Both the position numbers and the translations under genes were made by a program. Shown piece after piece: positions 28,470 through 37,513 of a stretch of DNA of 64,000 nt (position 1 is its first letter; the number at the start of each line of letters is the position of its first letter). The stretch covers positions 124,001-188,000 of the forward strand of contig CBDFKJ010000006.1 in assembly GCA_965248805.1 (NCBI GenBank), read 5' to 3'. The stretch is from CBDFKJ01 sp965248805. Its GTDB lineage: Bacteria; Pseudomonadota; Alphaproteobacteria; UBA6615. Below the pieces are notes generated by a model. That model searched no databases, was not told where the DNA came from, and saw only the letters and a program-made list of their open reading frames with translations.

Positions 28470-28690
28470 GGCGAAAAATCCTGCGCAGCTGCCAATCCGT
28501 TGCAGTCAATTAAGCTCGGCGTACCGCCTGTGCAAGCGAGCCGGGAGTGCGATCGCCGAAGCCCTTCGCGCACTCGCGCCCGAATTTATGGCGTTGCAAA
28601 ATGTCGAATTCCGCGACCGCCACCCGTCTTGAAGGTAGATGCGTCGAGATCCGGCACATAATCGACAGAGATTAGCACCAGGAGGCGACG

Positions 28691-30123
28691 ATGAAATGGA
28701 TTGGGCTCGCGTCAAACAGTCTAGTGGATTGATTCCAACGTTTGGAACCCTCGGTTTCGGGCTGCGATGATGTCGTCGGGGTCGGCTTTCGATATGAATG
28801 GCTGTGGGTTGGCCGCATTGTATTCGCGGACGAAGCGGTTGATTGCGGCCTGGAGATCGACGACGGAATGGAAGACGCCGTGCTTGAGCCGCCGCCGGGT
28901 GAGTTTTGCGAAGAAGCCCTCGACGGCATTGAGCCACGAGCAGGAGGTCGGTGTGAAGTGGAAAGTCCAGCGCGGATGGCGGGCGAGCCAGGCGCGGACC
29001 TTGTCCTTGTTGTGCGCCGCGTAGTTGTCGACGATCGCGTGGATGGCCTTGTCCGCCGGCACCGTGCGCTCGATGCGGTTGAGGAAGCGGATGAACTCCT
29101 GATGGCGGTGGCGCTGCATGTTCTGGCCGATCACCGTTCCGTCCAGAACGTTGAGCGCCGCAAACAGCGTGGTCGTGCCGTGCCGTTTGTAGTCATGGGT
29201 CATGGTGCCGGCGCGTCCCTTCTTCATCGGCAGACCGGCGGTCGAGCGCCTGGATCTGTGACTTCTCATCGATCGACAACACCACCGCATGGGCCGGCGG
29301 GTCGACATACAGGCCGACGATATCGGTGAGTTTCTCGGCGAAGGCAGGGTCGGTCGACAGCTTGAAGTTGCGCCAGCGGTGCGGGCTGAGACCGTGAGCC
29401 TTCCAGATCGCCTGCACCGTCGAGGCGGCAATACCGGCCGCCCTGGCCATCGCGCGCAACGTCCAGTGGGTCGCCTCAAACGGCGGCGGTTGCTGCGTCA
29501 GGCGCACGATCTCGGCGACACGATCGAGCGGGACCGGCGCCTTGCCGGGCGCATACCACAGCAAAATACGGAATCCCAATTCGGACTCTTTCGTTCCGAT
29601 CCCTCCACTAGCCGCTACCTGTCTGGCGGCGTCGCTGGCCACCGCGCAGGATGGGATGGCCAACAGGGAACTCGTGATGGATTTTATGAGCATGCTGTTC
29701 AAGGAAAAGCAGGTCACGGCCGCCATCGAGCGGTATGCGCACCCAGCGCTCATACAGCACAACCCCAACCTTGCCGATGGAGCCGGTGCGGCCACCACGT
29801 TTCTGCAGACGCTTATCCAGGAGAACCCGGGCGCGCAGTGGGAATTCAAGCGCGTAATCGCCGATGGCGATCTGGTCGCCGTGCACACACATATTCGGTT
29901 TTCTCCGGAGGATGCGGGGCTCGCGGCCGTCGACATTTTCCGTCTTCAGGAGGCGTGGGCGGCGCACGCGCTGATCGAGCGCAACCGCCCGGCGACGCTC
30001 ACCTATCCCGTCTGGTCGCTTTTGAGCGACTTGCGCATGTTCTGCTGCTGGCTGACGGGCAGCATCGACGCCGAGCTTGACCGAGCCGGTGTGCGGAGCC
30101 CGCACAGCGGCGAACGGGTCTAG
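28691..30123 (+). pseudogene. SnoaL-like secreted protein fused to a DUF962 remnant, interrupted by IS630 derivative
   Basis: ATG 28691 with AGGAGG upstream opens a signal peptide that the IS at 28724-29608 cuts after MKWIGLASNS. Removing the IS and one TA restores LAATCLAASLATAQDG in frame. The mature part (ELVMDFMSMLFKEKQVT, YAHPALIQHNPNLADG, GDLVAVHTHIRFSP) is a SnoaL-like/NTF2 fold. After VDIFRLQ at about 29947 the usual SnoaL ending is replaced, in frame, by ERNRPATLTYPVWSLLSDLR. That matches the C-terminus of DUF962 (Mpo1-like) membrane proteins. A deletion has therefore joined two genes. Neither half is complete. Confidence 0.75.
28724..29608 (-). mobile_element. Internally deleted IS630 derivative, copy B3 (885 bp)
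   Basis: Same 256-bp deletion and same ends as copy B2, in the opposite orientation, flanked by TA (28722-28723 and 29609-29610). Clean removal restores the open frame of the host gene, so the boundaries are certain. Confidence 0.93.
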
Positions 30124-31238
30124 CTTCGGGACAGCCGATCGAGCTCGTCGACGACGGCGGCGCCGATATCGGTGGTCGAGACAAGCGTGCAGCCGTCGGC
30201 CATGATGTCCTCCGTCCGCTTGCCCGAAACGAGCACGTTTTGCACCGCCGCTTCGAGCCGCTTGGCCTCGTTCGCCAGATCGAACGAGTAACGCAGCATC
30301 ATCGCCAGGCTGAGAACGGTCGCCAGCGGATTGGCCTTGTTCTGGCCGGCGATATCGGGGGCGGAACCATGGACCGGCTCGTACATGGCTTTGCGACGGC
30401 CGCGGGACGAATCGACGGCGCCGAGGCTGGCCGATGGCAGCATTCCGAGCGAGCCGGTGAGCATTGCGGCCTCGTCGGACAGCATGTCGCCGAAAAGGTT
30501 GTCGGTGACGATAACGTCGAACTGTCCGGGATTACGCACCAACTGCATGGCGCAGTTGTCGGCATACATGTTCTCGAAGGTGACGTCGGGGAACTCGTTC
30601 GCGGCGACCGCGCTTGCCACCTTGCGCCAAAACGCGCCGGACTCCATGACATTGGCCTTTTCGACCGAAGTCACCTTGTTGCCACGCTTGCGCGCGAGCT
30701 CGAAGCCGACACGAACGATGCGCTCGATTTCGCCGGTCGAGTAGACTTGCGTGTCGACGGCCCGCACGCTGCCGTCGGCGAGTGTTTCCACCCCGCGCGG
30801 CTCGCCGAAATACACGCCGCCCGTCAGTTCGCGCAGGATCATGATGTCGAGGCCGCGAACGATGTCGGGCTTGAGCGTCGAGGCATCGATCAGGGCATCG
30901 AAGACCACCGCCGGGCGCAGGTTCGCGAACAGGTCGAGCTCCTTGCGCAAGCGCAGCAGCCCGGCCTCGGGGCGCTGGGCGCGCGGTACGTTGTCCCATT
31001 TCGGGCCGCCGACCGCGCCCAACAGCACCGCGTCGGCGGCGTTGGCCCGTTCCAGCGTCGCATCGGCCAAGGACGCGCCATGGGCGTCATAGGCGCAGCC
31101 GCCGACCAGGTCCTCGGTGACATCGAATACCAACGCGCGCCGGTCGCCCATCCAGTCGAGGACTCGGCGGACTTCGCCCATGACCTCGGGGCCGATACCG
31201 TCACCCGGCAGCAGCAACAGGGAGCGTTGGTTTTGCAT
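30120..31238 (-). CDS. leuB: 3-isopropylmalate dehydrogenase
   Basis: Oxidative decarboxylation of 3-isopropylmalate in leucine synthesis. The start is MQNQRSLLLLPGDGIGPEV at 31238; the frame upstream to 31271 overlaps leuD and is rejected. Landmarks: LLGAVGGPKWD, LRKELDLFANLRP with substrate arginines, ELTGGVYFGEP, the lysine of VEKANVMESG, and the metal aspartates in TDNLFGDMLSDEAAM. C-terminal NAD-binding region is HGSAPDIAGQNKANP. It starts 4 bases after leuD stops, forming a leuD-leuB unit. The stop overlaps the end of the convergent chimeric gene by four bases. Confidence 0.95.
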   Translation of the reverse strand: MQNQRSLLLLPGDGIGPEVMGEVRRVLDWMGDRRALVFDVTEDLVGGCAYDAHGASLADATLERANAADAVLLGAVGGPKWDNVPRAQRPEAGLLRLRKELDLFANLRPAVVFDALIDASTLKPDIVRGLDIMILRELTGGVYFGEPRGVETLADGSVRAVDTQVYSTGEIERIVRVGFELARKRGNKVTSVEKANVMESGAFWRKVASAVAANEFPDVTFENMYADNCAMQLVRNPGQFDVIVTDNLFGDMLSDEAAMLTGSLGMLPSASLGAVDSSRGRRKAMYEPVHGSAPDIAGQNKANPLATVLSLAMMLRYSFDLANEAKRLEAAVQNVLVSGKRTEDIMADGCTLVSTTDIGAAVVDELDRLSRS

Positions 31239-31242
31239 CAGA

Positions 31243-31863
31243 CTAGGCCGAGCGCTGGGACAGCCATCCATGCTCCTGCTGGCGCCGGGCCTCGTAGGCG
31301 GCGATGCGGTCCTGCTTCTCCATCGTCAGCCCGATATCGTCCAGGCCGTTAAGCAGACATTGGCGCAGAAACGGATCGATCTCGAAATCGATCACGGCGC
31401 CGTTGGGCCGGCGGATTTGCTGCGCGACCAGATCGATCGTCAGGTTCGGGTTTTCGACATCCTGCGCATCGGCCATCAACGCATCGATCCTATCTTGTGG
31501 AAGAACAATTGGTAAGACGCCGTTCTTAATGCAGTTGTTGTGGAATATGTCGGCGATACTGGGGGCGATCACGCAGCGTATCCCGAAGTCCAACAGCGCC
31601 CAGGGTGCGTGTTCGCGCGACGAGCCACAGCCGAAATTGTCACCCGCGATCAGGATCTCGGCGGCGGTGTAGGGCGGCCGGTCGAGCACGAAGCCGTCGA
31701 TCGCATTGCCGTCCACGTCGTGGCGCAAATCGTAGAACAATCCCTTGGCCAGGCCGCTGCGCTCGATGGTCTTGAGGAACTGTTTGGGGATGATGCGGTC
31801 GGTATCGACGTTGACCATCGACAGTGGCGCCGCGATGGCCGTCAGCGTGGTGAACTTCTGCAT
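31243..31863 (-). CDS. leuD: 3-isopropylmalate dehydratase small subunit
   Basis: 206-residue swivel-domain subunit that pairs with LeuC to isomerise isopropylmalate. Conserved NVDTDRIIPKQFL near the N-terminus and the signature GDNFGCGSSREHAPWAL at about residue 77 are present, followed by APSIADIFHNNCIKNGVLP. leuC is not visible upstream, where an RDD gene lies instead, so it must be encoded elsewhere. Translation probably couples to leuB. Confidence 0.95.
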   Translation of the reverse strand: MQKFTTLTAIAAPLSMVNVDTDRIIPKQFLKTIERSGLAKGLFYDLRHDVDGNAIDGFVLDRPPYTAAEILIAGDNFGCGSSREHAPWALLDFGIRCVIAPSIADIFHNNCIKNGVLPIVLPQDRIDALMADAQDVENPNLTIDLVAQQIRRPNGAVIDFEIDPFLRQCLLNGLDDIGLTMEKQDRIAAYEARRQQEHGWLSQRSA

Positions 31864-31913
31864 CTATGCGGCTCCGTAGGTCATTGAATGCAAGGGCTGT
31901 TCGCAGGCCAAGG

Positions 31914-32402
31914 CTAGCGGCGAACGACCAAACACCCTGCCATGATGTCATGCAAGGCCTGTTTGCGGCGGGTGAACGCGGCCATGATGAAGCCGATCGC
32001 CAGGATCAGCGCCGAGACGTATTTGCCGGCATTACGCAACAAGGCGCGTCCGAAAGGCACGCGGCTGCCGGCTTGGTCGATGACGAAAATGCCGAGCAGC
32101 ATCTTGCCGAACGTGGCCTGTCGCGGCGAGCTTTCCAAGCCGGCGAAATAGAGTAGCGAGACAACCACGAACACCGCATTGCCCAGGGCTGTCGGACCGC
32201 AAACCACACCAAACGGGGCGCCGATTTCTGTCGACAGGTCAACGCATTCGTAGGTGCCGCCGACGAACTGGTTCAGGATCGAAACCAAGATGACCAGCAG
32301 GATGCTGTCGATGATGTAAGCGACGAAGCGCCGCCAGAATCCGGCATAGCGGACGCGGACGGCGGCTGCTCCCGCATCGAATTGCGTTTCCGGCATGGTC
32401 AT
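31914..32402 (-). CDS. RDD family membrane protein
   Basis: 162 residues. The RDD signature is seen as arginine in GFWRRFVAYIIDSILL, with the aspartate of IID in the first helix and the later aspartate in LHDIMAGCLVV. Three to four membrane helices are visible. The loop ATFGKMLLGIFVIDQAG is typical of the family. The role is unknown; some RDD proteins have been proposed to act in ion exchange. ATG 32402 or the second methionine two codons later could be the start. Confidence 0.85.
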   Translation of the reverse strand: MTMPETQFDAGAAAVRVRYAGFWRRFVAYIIDSILLVILVSILNQFVGGTYECVDLSTEIGAPFGVVCGPTALGNAVFVVVSLLYFAGLESSPRQATFGKMLLGIFVIDQAGSRVPFGRALLRNAGKYVSALILAIGFIMAAFTRRKQALHDIMAGCLVVRR

Positions 32403-32440
32403 GGTGAGTTCCCCCGAGAAGCGTAGTCGGAAACAACGCG

Positions 32441-33151
32441 GTGAAACTCTACAACGAATTGGCCGAGTAGTGGCCCTATATGTCGCCGCCGGAGGAGTAT
32501 GCCGAGGATGCGGTCGCAGTCCTGCGCCTGCTTGCCGGCGTCGACGTGCATGCCCCAGGCCGTCTCCTGGAGTTGGGCTCGGGTGGGGGTCACCTGGCGA
32601 GCCATCTCAAGGGGTCGTTCGACCTGACGCTCGTCGACGTATCCGTACCCATGATCGAGGTCAGCCGAGCATTGAACGCCGAGTGTCGCCATTTGATCGG
32701 CGACATGCGTGGCTGCGATTGGACGAATCGTTTGATGCGATACTCATATGGGACGCAATCTGTCACCTGACGACCGCCGACGATGTTCGCGCTACGATAG
32801 CCACGGCATATGTTCACTGCCGGCCCGGCGGGGCCGCGTTATTCTGTCCGGACGACATCCGCGACACGTTTAAAGCCCGGCATTGATACCGGCGGTGTCG
32901 ATGACGGCGAGCGCGGCATGCGCTACATCGAATGGACCCATCGGCCGGTCGGGCACGCCGGCGGCGTCGCCGGCTATGCCTATTTGCTCCGGCAGGCAGA
33001 CGGGAACGTCATGTACGAATTCGATCGCACTGAGTTCGGCCTATTCTCGGTCGCGCAATGGCGCGGCTGGGTCGAGGAAGCCGGGTTCTCGTTCGTGAGC
33101 GCCGGCGATCCGGTGATCGCCAACGCGTTCCTCGCCAAGCGAGACCCATAG
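32441..33151 (+). pseudogene. Class I SAM-dependent methyltransferase, decayed
   Basis: GTG 32441 opens KLYNELAE and is followed by an in-frame TAG (32468-32470) where relatives have tryptophan (AEWW), so a single G to A change explains it. The frame continues with PPEEYAEDAVAVLRLL and SAM-binding motif I LLELGSGGGHLASHL. Near 32712 the frame shifts into DESFDAILIWDAICHL, and near 32875 it shifts back into GMRYIEWTHRP and FGLFSVAQWRGWVEEAGF. At least three lesions are present. The family is a small methyltransferase of unknown substrate. Confidence 0.78.
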
Positions 33152-33217
33152 CCGGCTACCGCCGCCGCTACGGCGTAGATCCCGATTCAAGCTATGCATT
33201 CAAGGCATTGAATTAGT

Positions 33218-33291
33218 TGGCTGGGGGACGAGGATTCGAACCTCGACTTACGGAGTCAGAGTCCGCTGTCCTACCGTTAGACGATCCCCCA
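33218..33291 (-). tRNA. tRNA-Gln (CTG anticodon)
   Basis: On the minus strand TGGGGGA pairs with TCCCCCA as the acceptor stem. The anticodon arm has loop CTCTGAC with anticodon CTG, and the T arm is GAGGTTCGAATCCTC. The discriminator G and an encoded CCA end at 33218. It reads codon CAG. It lies 67 bases from the methyltransferase remnant and 91 from the Ppx gene. Confidence 0.95.
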
Positions 33292-33381
33292 GCGGCCACC
33301 GGTCGCATAGCACACGGACGCGTGAATGTGTAGACTCCCGGGTTCGGCATCCAGGCCGGGCGCGGCGAAGGTTAAACGGGC

Positions 33382-35142
33382 ATGGGCGAGACCCTGGAAA
33401 CGACCCCCAAACGCAAACGGCCGGGCTGGCCGGCGGCGGAGCCGCCGCCGCGGCGGCGGCGTGGTCGCTGGGCGCACACCTATGCTGCCATCGACCTCGG
33501 CACGAACAACTGCCGGCTGCTCGTCGCCCGTCCGACCAAGGAAGGATTTCGTGTGATCGACGCCTATTCGCGCATCGTCCGGCTGGGAGAGGGAATCGGA
33601 CGCGACAAACAGTTGTCGGAACCGGCCATGGAACGAACCTTGGATGCGCTGAAGGTGTGCGCGCACAAGATGCAGATGCGGCGGGTCACGCGTTATCGGG
33701 CCATCGCTACCGAGGCTTGCCGACGAGCGGTCAATGGCGACGTGTTCCTTGACCGCGCGCGCAAGGAGACCGGCATCGACATTCAAGCCATCGATGCGCA
33801 CAAGGAAGCCGATCTGGCGCTCAAGGGCTGCACATCGTTGTTTGCGCGCGCAGAAAACCGGCCGATGGAAGGCCTGCTGTTCGACATCGGCGGCGGCAGT
33901 ATCCAGCTTATGCGCCTGCGGATCGAAGACGACGAGGCACCGCTGCAGTTGCTTGGCGCCACCTCGGTCGCGTGCGGCGTCGTGCGTCTGTCTGAGCGCT
34001 TCGGCGGTGTCGAGGTCGATCACGAAAGCTACGCCGCGATGCTCGATCACGTGGCCGAGCACGTGATGCCGTTCGTCGGCGCGCATCCCTGCAATACGCA
34101 CGGGCCCGAGGAGCTTCAGATCGTCGGTACATCCGGAACCGTGACCACCTTGGGCGCGTTGCTGCTCGGTCTGCCGCGTTATTCGCGCGCCCACGTCGAT
34201 GGCATGGATCTGACATTCGACGAAATCCGCGACGTGACCGCGCGCCTGATGGAAATGAGCCATGACGATCGGGTCGCGCATCCGTGCATCGGACTTGGTC
34301 GCGCGGATTTGGTGCTGGCCGGCTGCGCGGCCCTGGAGGCCATCTGCCGGGCATGGCCGGCAGGCCGGTTGCGGGTCGCCGACCGGGGATTGCGCGAAGG
34401 CATGCTGCTGGAGCTGATGGCACGCGCTGATCACGAAGCGCGGATCGTGCCGCGCCCCTTCTGGCGCGATAAGCCTCTTATGGCCAAACAGGCCGGCGGC
34501 TCGCGCCGCAGCGACAGTTCGGTACGGTGGCTTGCGCGCCAGCAAGCCGATCCGTTCGTGCGCGAGGCGCGTCGACGCGGCTACCGCTCGCGGGCCGCGT
34601 TCAAGCTCGAGCAGATCGACGCCAAGTTCGGGCTTCTGCGGCCTGGAATGAAGGTCGTCGACCTGGGCTGCGCACCCGGCGGATGGACGCAAGTCGCCGT
34701 GGAACGGGTGGCGCCGCGACCATCCGTCGGCGCCGTTGTCGGCGTCGACATCGTGCCGGTCGACCCGATTCCAGACGCCGTAATTCTGCTGGGCGACGTG
34801 ACCTCGGCGGATACCGCGAAGTCGTTGTCGGAAGCATTAGGCGGGCCGGCGGACGTGGTGCTGAGCGACATGGCCGCGGCGGCCACCGGTCATAGCGCGA
34901 CCGATCATCTGCGCACCCTGGTGCTGGCCGAGGCGGCGCTGGAGCTGGCGCGCAAAATTCTGGTCGCGGGCGGGGCGTTTGTCGTCAAGGTTCTGCAAGG
35001 CGCTGGCGAGCCTGAGCTATTCGCCGACATGCGCCAGCGCTTTGGCCGTGTGCAGCGGTTCAAGCCCAAGGCCAGCCGGTCTGAATCTACGGAGATGTAC
35101 ATCGTCACCCGCGGTTTTGAGGCGGCAGTGGATCGGACGTGA
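33382..35142 (+). CDS. rlmE: Ppx/GppA phosphatase fused to 23S rRNA methyltransferase RlmE
   Basis: One 586-codon frame covers two enzymes that are normally separate. Residues 30-355 form an exopolyphosphatase/guanosine pentaphosphate phosphatase: YAAIDLGTNNCRLLVA, LGEGIG, ATEACRRA, LFDIGGGSIQL and GTSGTVTTLG. Residues 367-586 form RlmE (FtsJ/RrmJ), which 2'-O-methylates U2552 of 23S rRNA: the K-D-K-E tetrad is seen in RSRAAFKLE, VLSDMAA, GAFVVKVLQG and SRSESTEMYIV, with SAM loop DLGCAPGGW. An ATG at 34480 (MAKQAGGSRR) is the usual RlmE start and may still be used, but no ribosome site is strong there and no stop separates the domains. Adjacent ppx and rlmE genes are expected in this group; the read-through is not. 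Confidence 0.88.
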   Translation: MGETLETTPKRKRPGWPAAEPPPRRRRGRWAHTYAAIDLGTNNCRLLVARPTKEGFRVIDAYSRIVRLGEGIGRDKQLSEPAMERTLDALKVCAHKMQMRRVTRYRAIATEACRRAVNGDVFLDRARKETGIDIQAIDAHKEADLALKGCTSLFARAENRPMEGLLFDIGGGSIQLMRLRIEDDEAPLQLLGATSVACGVVRLSERFGGVEVDHESYAAMLDHVAEHVMPFVGAHPCNTHGPEELQIVGTSGTVTTLGALLLGLPRYSRAHVDGMDLTFDEIRDVTARLMEMSHDDRVAHPCIGLGRADLVLAGCAALEAICRAWPAGRLRVADRGLREGMLLELMARADHEARIVPRPFWRDKPLMAKQAGGSRRSDSSVRWLARQQADPFVREARRRGYRSRAAFKLEQIDAKFGLLRPGMKVVDLGCAPGGWTQVAVERVAPRPSVGAVVGVDIVPVDPIPDAVILLGDVTSADTAKSLSEALGGPADVVLSDMAAAATGHSATDHLRTLVLAEAALELARKILVAGGAFVVKVLQGAGEPELFADMRQRFGRVQRFKPKASRSESTEMYIVTRGFEAAVDRT

Positions 35143-35216
35143 CAGGCTCCACGGTTGTGGTGCGATATGCCTTGTGTATACATGACCCGCCGACCCGTGA
35201 CCGGACGAGTGTTGGC

Positions 35217-36680
35217 ATGGATATCCGTGAAGCTCTGACGTTCGACGACGTGCTGCTGGTCCCGGCGGCATCGCGCGTGTTGCCGGCGGACGCCGACATC
35301 TCGGCGCGACTGACCCGCCGCATTGGCCTCGGCATCCCGTTGATCTCGGCCGCCATGGACACGGTGAGCGAGGCTCACATGGCGATCACCATGGCGCAGG
35401 CCGGCGGCATGGGCGTCATTCACCGCAACCTCGAGCCGGACGTGCAGGCTGCGGAGGTGCGCAAGGTCAAGCGCTACGAGGCCGGCATGGTGGTCAACCC
35501 GATCACCATCCATCCCGACCAGACCCTCGCCGACGCGCTGGCGGTCATGAGGGAGATGAGCATATCGGGCATTCCCGTGGTCGCCCGGCGGACTGGCAGA
35601 CTGGTCGGCATTCTCACCCACCGCGACGTGCGGTTCGCCGTCGACACGCAGCAGCTGGTGCGCGAGTTGATGACGCGAAAGGGGCTGGTGTCGGTGGGCG
35701 AGGGTGTGTCGATGGAGGAGGCCAAGCGCCTGCTGCATCAGCATCGCATCGAGAAGCTGCTGGTGGTCGATGACGAGCGCCATTGTGTCGGCCTCATCAC
35801 CGTCAAGGACATCGAAAAGGCGCAGAGTTTCCCCGCCGCGTGCAAGGATGAACAAGGCCGGTTGCGCGTGGCCGCGGCGACCGGCGTCGGCGAGAAGGGG
35901 CTGAACCGGGCCGAGGCTCTGTTGGAGGCGGGCGCCGATGTCATTATCGTCGACACCGCCCACGGTCATTCCCGCGGCGTGCTCGAACAAGTCGCGCACA
36001 TCCGCCGCCTGTCCAATGATGCTCAGATCGTGGCCGGCAACATCGCCACCGCCGACGCTGCCAAGGCATTGATCGATGTGGGCGTCGACGCGCTCAAGGT
36101 TGGCATCGGGCCCGGCTCGATCTGCACCACGCGCGTTGTTGCCGGCGTCGGCGTGCCGCAGCTGACCGCCATCGTCGATGTGGTGGAAGCGGCACATGCC
36201 AGCGACGTACCGGTGGTCGCCGATGGCGGCATCCGCTACTCCGGTGACCTGGCCAAGGCCATCGCGGCCGGCGCCGATTGCGCCATGATCGGCTCGCTCC
36301 TGGCCGGCACCGACGAAGCGCCGGGTGAGGTGTTCCTCTATGAGGGCAGGTCGTACAAATCGTACCGCGGCATGGGTTCGGTCGGCGCGATGGCGCGCGG
36401 CTCGGCCGATCGCTACTTCCAGGCCGAGATAGCCGACACATTGAAGCTGGTACCGGAAGGCATCGAGGGGCAGGTGCCCCACAAGGGACCTGCCGCCAAT
36501 GTGCTCAACCAGCTGGTTGGTGGCCTACGCGCCGCGATGGGCTATGTGGGCAGCGCGACCGTGGCCGACCTGCAGCACCATGCGCAATTCGTCCGCGTCT
36601 CGGCCGCCAGCGTGCGCGAGGGCCACGTCCACGACGTGGCGATCACGCGCGAGGCGCCAAACTATCGGCAGTCCGCCTGA
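35217..36680 (+). CDS. guaB: Inosine-5'-monophosphate dehydrogenase
   Basis: Oxidises IMP to XMP, the committed step to GMP. The start is MDIREALTFDDVLLVPA at 35217; the frame upstream to 35139 overlaps rlmE and is rejected. The barrel is interrupted at about residues 95-205 by two CBS domains (MREMSISGIPVV and LLHQHRIEKLLVVDD). The catalytic cysteine is in GPGSICTTR near residue 300, followed by the flap and the motif GMGSVGAM. Length 487 is standard. Its end overlaps the convergent DUF72 gene remnant by about 19 bases. Confidence 0.95.
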   Translation: MDIREALTFDDVLLVPAASRVLPADADISARLTRRIGLGIPLISAAMDTVSEAHMAITMAQAGGMGVIHRNLEPDVQAAEVRKVKRYEAGMVVNPITIHPDQTLADALAVMREMSISGIPVVARRTGRLVGILTHRDVRFAVDTQQLVRELMTRKGLVSVGEGVSMEEAKRLLHQHRIEKLLVVDDERHCVGLITVKDIEKAQSFPAACKDEQGRLRVAAATGVGEKGLNRAEALLEAGADVIIVDTAHGHSRGVLEQVAHIRRLSNDAQIVAGNIATADAAKALIDVGVDALKVGIGPGSICTTRVVAGVGVPQLTAIVDVVEAAHASDVPVVADGGIRYSGDLAKAIAAGADCAMIGSLLAGTDEAPGEVFLYEGRSYKSYRGMGSVGAMARGSADRYFQAEIADTLKLVPEGIEGQVPHKGPAANVLNQLVGGLRAAMGYVGSATVADLQHHAQFVRVSAASVREGHVHDVAITREAPNYRQSA

Positions 36681-37410
36681 TCGCGCAGGAGGCGGCTTAG
36701 CGCAATCGCGTTGTGCGCGGCGTGGCCGGACTCGTCATTGTCGAGATAGCAGTAGACATCCAGCCCGGCCTCGCGCCACCGGGAGATGCGGCGGCCCCAA
36801 GTCCGCAGCGGGCGCGCGCCGCAACTGCCCTGGTACGGTCCTGCCGGGCCGTGCAGGCGGATGTAGACGAAGTCAGCGGTTGCCAGGAGCGGCGATTGCC
36901 GCCCCGCCAGATGCCAGATGCAAATGCGGAGCCATGGGCTGCCAGGTGCGCGTACACGGCATCGTCGAACCAGCTTTCGTCGCGAAACTCGAACGCATAG
37001 CGGTGGCGCTTCGGCAAAACGGCGAGGACTTGGCCCAGGCGATCCGTGTTGACGGGCCAGCGCGGCGGCAGCTGGAACAGCACCAGCCCCAGCTTGTCGC
37101 CAAGCGCGTCCAGGACCTGAACAAAGCGCGCCAAGCTTTGCACCGGGTCCTTCAGCTTCTTCACATGGATGATGAATCGGCTGGCCTTGCAGGCGAAGAT
37201 GAAGCCGGATGGTGTCGCGTGAAGCCAGTTGCGGATCGTGGCAGGTTCCGGCAGGCGATAGAATGTGCTATTGACTTCAACCGTTTGCAGGCGGTTTCCA
37301 TAGTATGGCAGCAGTCCATCGGCGGATGCATCGCTCGGGTAGAACGTGCCGAGCCAGTGCGCATAGTGCCACCCGGACGTGCCGATATGAGCCGTGCCCG
37401 ACACTACCAA
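36662..37410 (-). pseudogene. DUF72 family protein, frameshifted
   Basis: The N-terminal part is typical of DUF72 (YecE-like TIM barrel): HIGTSGWHYAHWLGTFYP, VEVNSTFYRLP and FIFACKASRFIIHVKKL, then AFEFRDESWFD. Near 36890-36905 one base is lost or gained. The true end lies in the next frame: DFVYIRLHGPAGPYQG, then GLDVYCYLDNDESGHAAHNA, ending at TAG 36662. Without the shift the frame runs to 36697 with a basic, low-complexity tail. The function of the family is unknown. It may be functional if the indel is an assembly error. Confidence 0.75.
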
Positions 37411-37513
37411 CGACCTTTGTTCGAATCGGAGCGTGTGCTAAGCAGCGCGATGCAGTCAGCGCATTTGGCCCCCAGGATTTCGCGCCTGTGCCATGACCAG
37501 CGACGGAGACCAT

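Noticed and set aside
26297..29608. Composite transposon carrying asd between two inverted IS630 derivatives
   Set aside because: Each copy has its own TA on both sides and one copy cleanly interrupts a host gene, which fits two independent insertions better than joint transposition.
29289..30080. 263-codon plus-strand frame across IS630 copy B3 and the SnoaL-like gene
   Set aside because: It is antisense to the transposase and out of frame with the SnoaL-like protein.
32459..32480. Stop-codon recoding (pyrrolysine or readthrough) at the methyltransferase TAG
   Set aside because: The same gene has two additional frame changes, so simple decay explains it.
33277..36482. Long minus-strand open frames opposite ppx-rlmE and guaB
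   Set aside because: Shadow frames caused by GC-rich codons; they run across the ends of unrelated plus-strand genes and overlap the tRNA.
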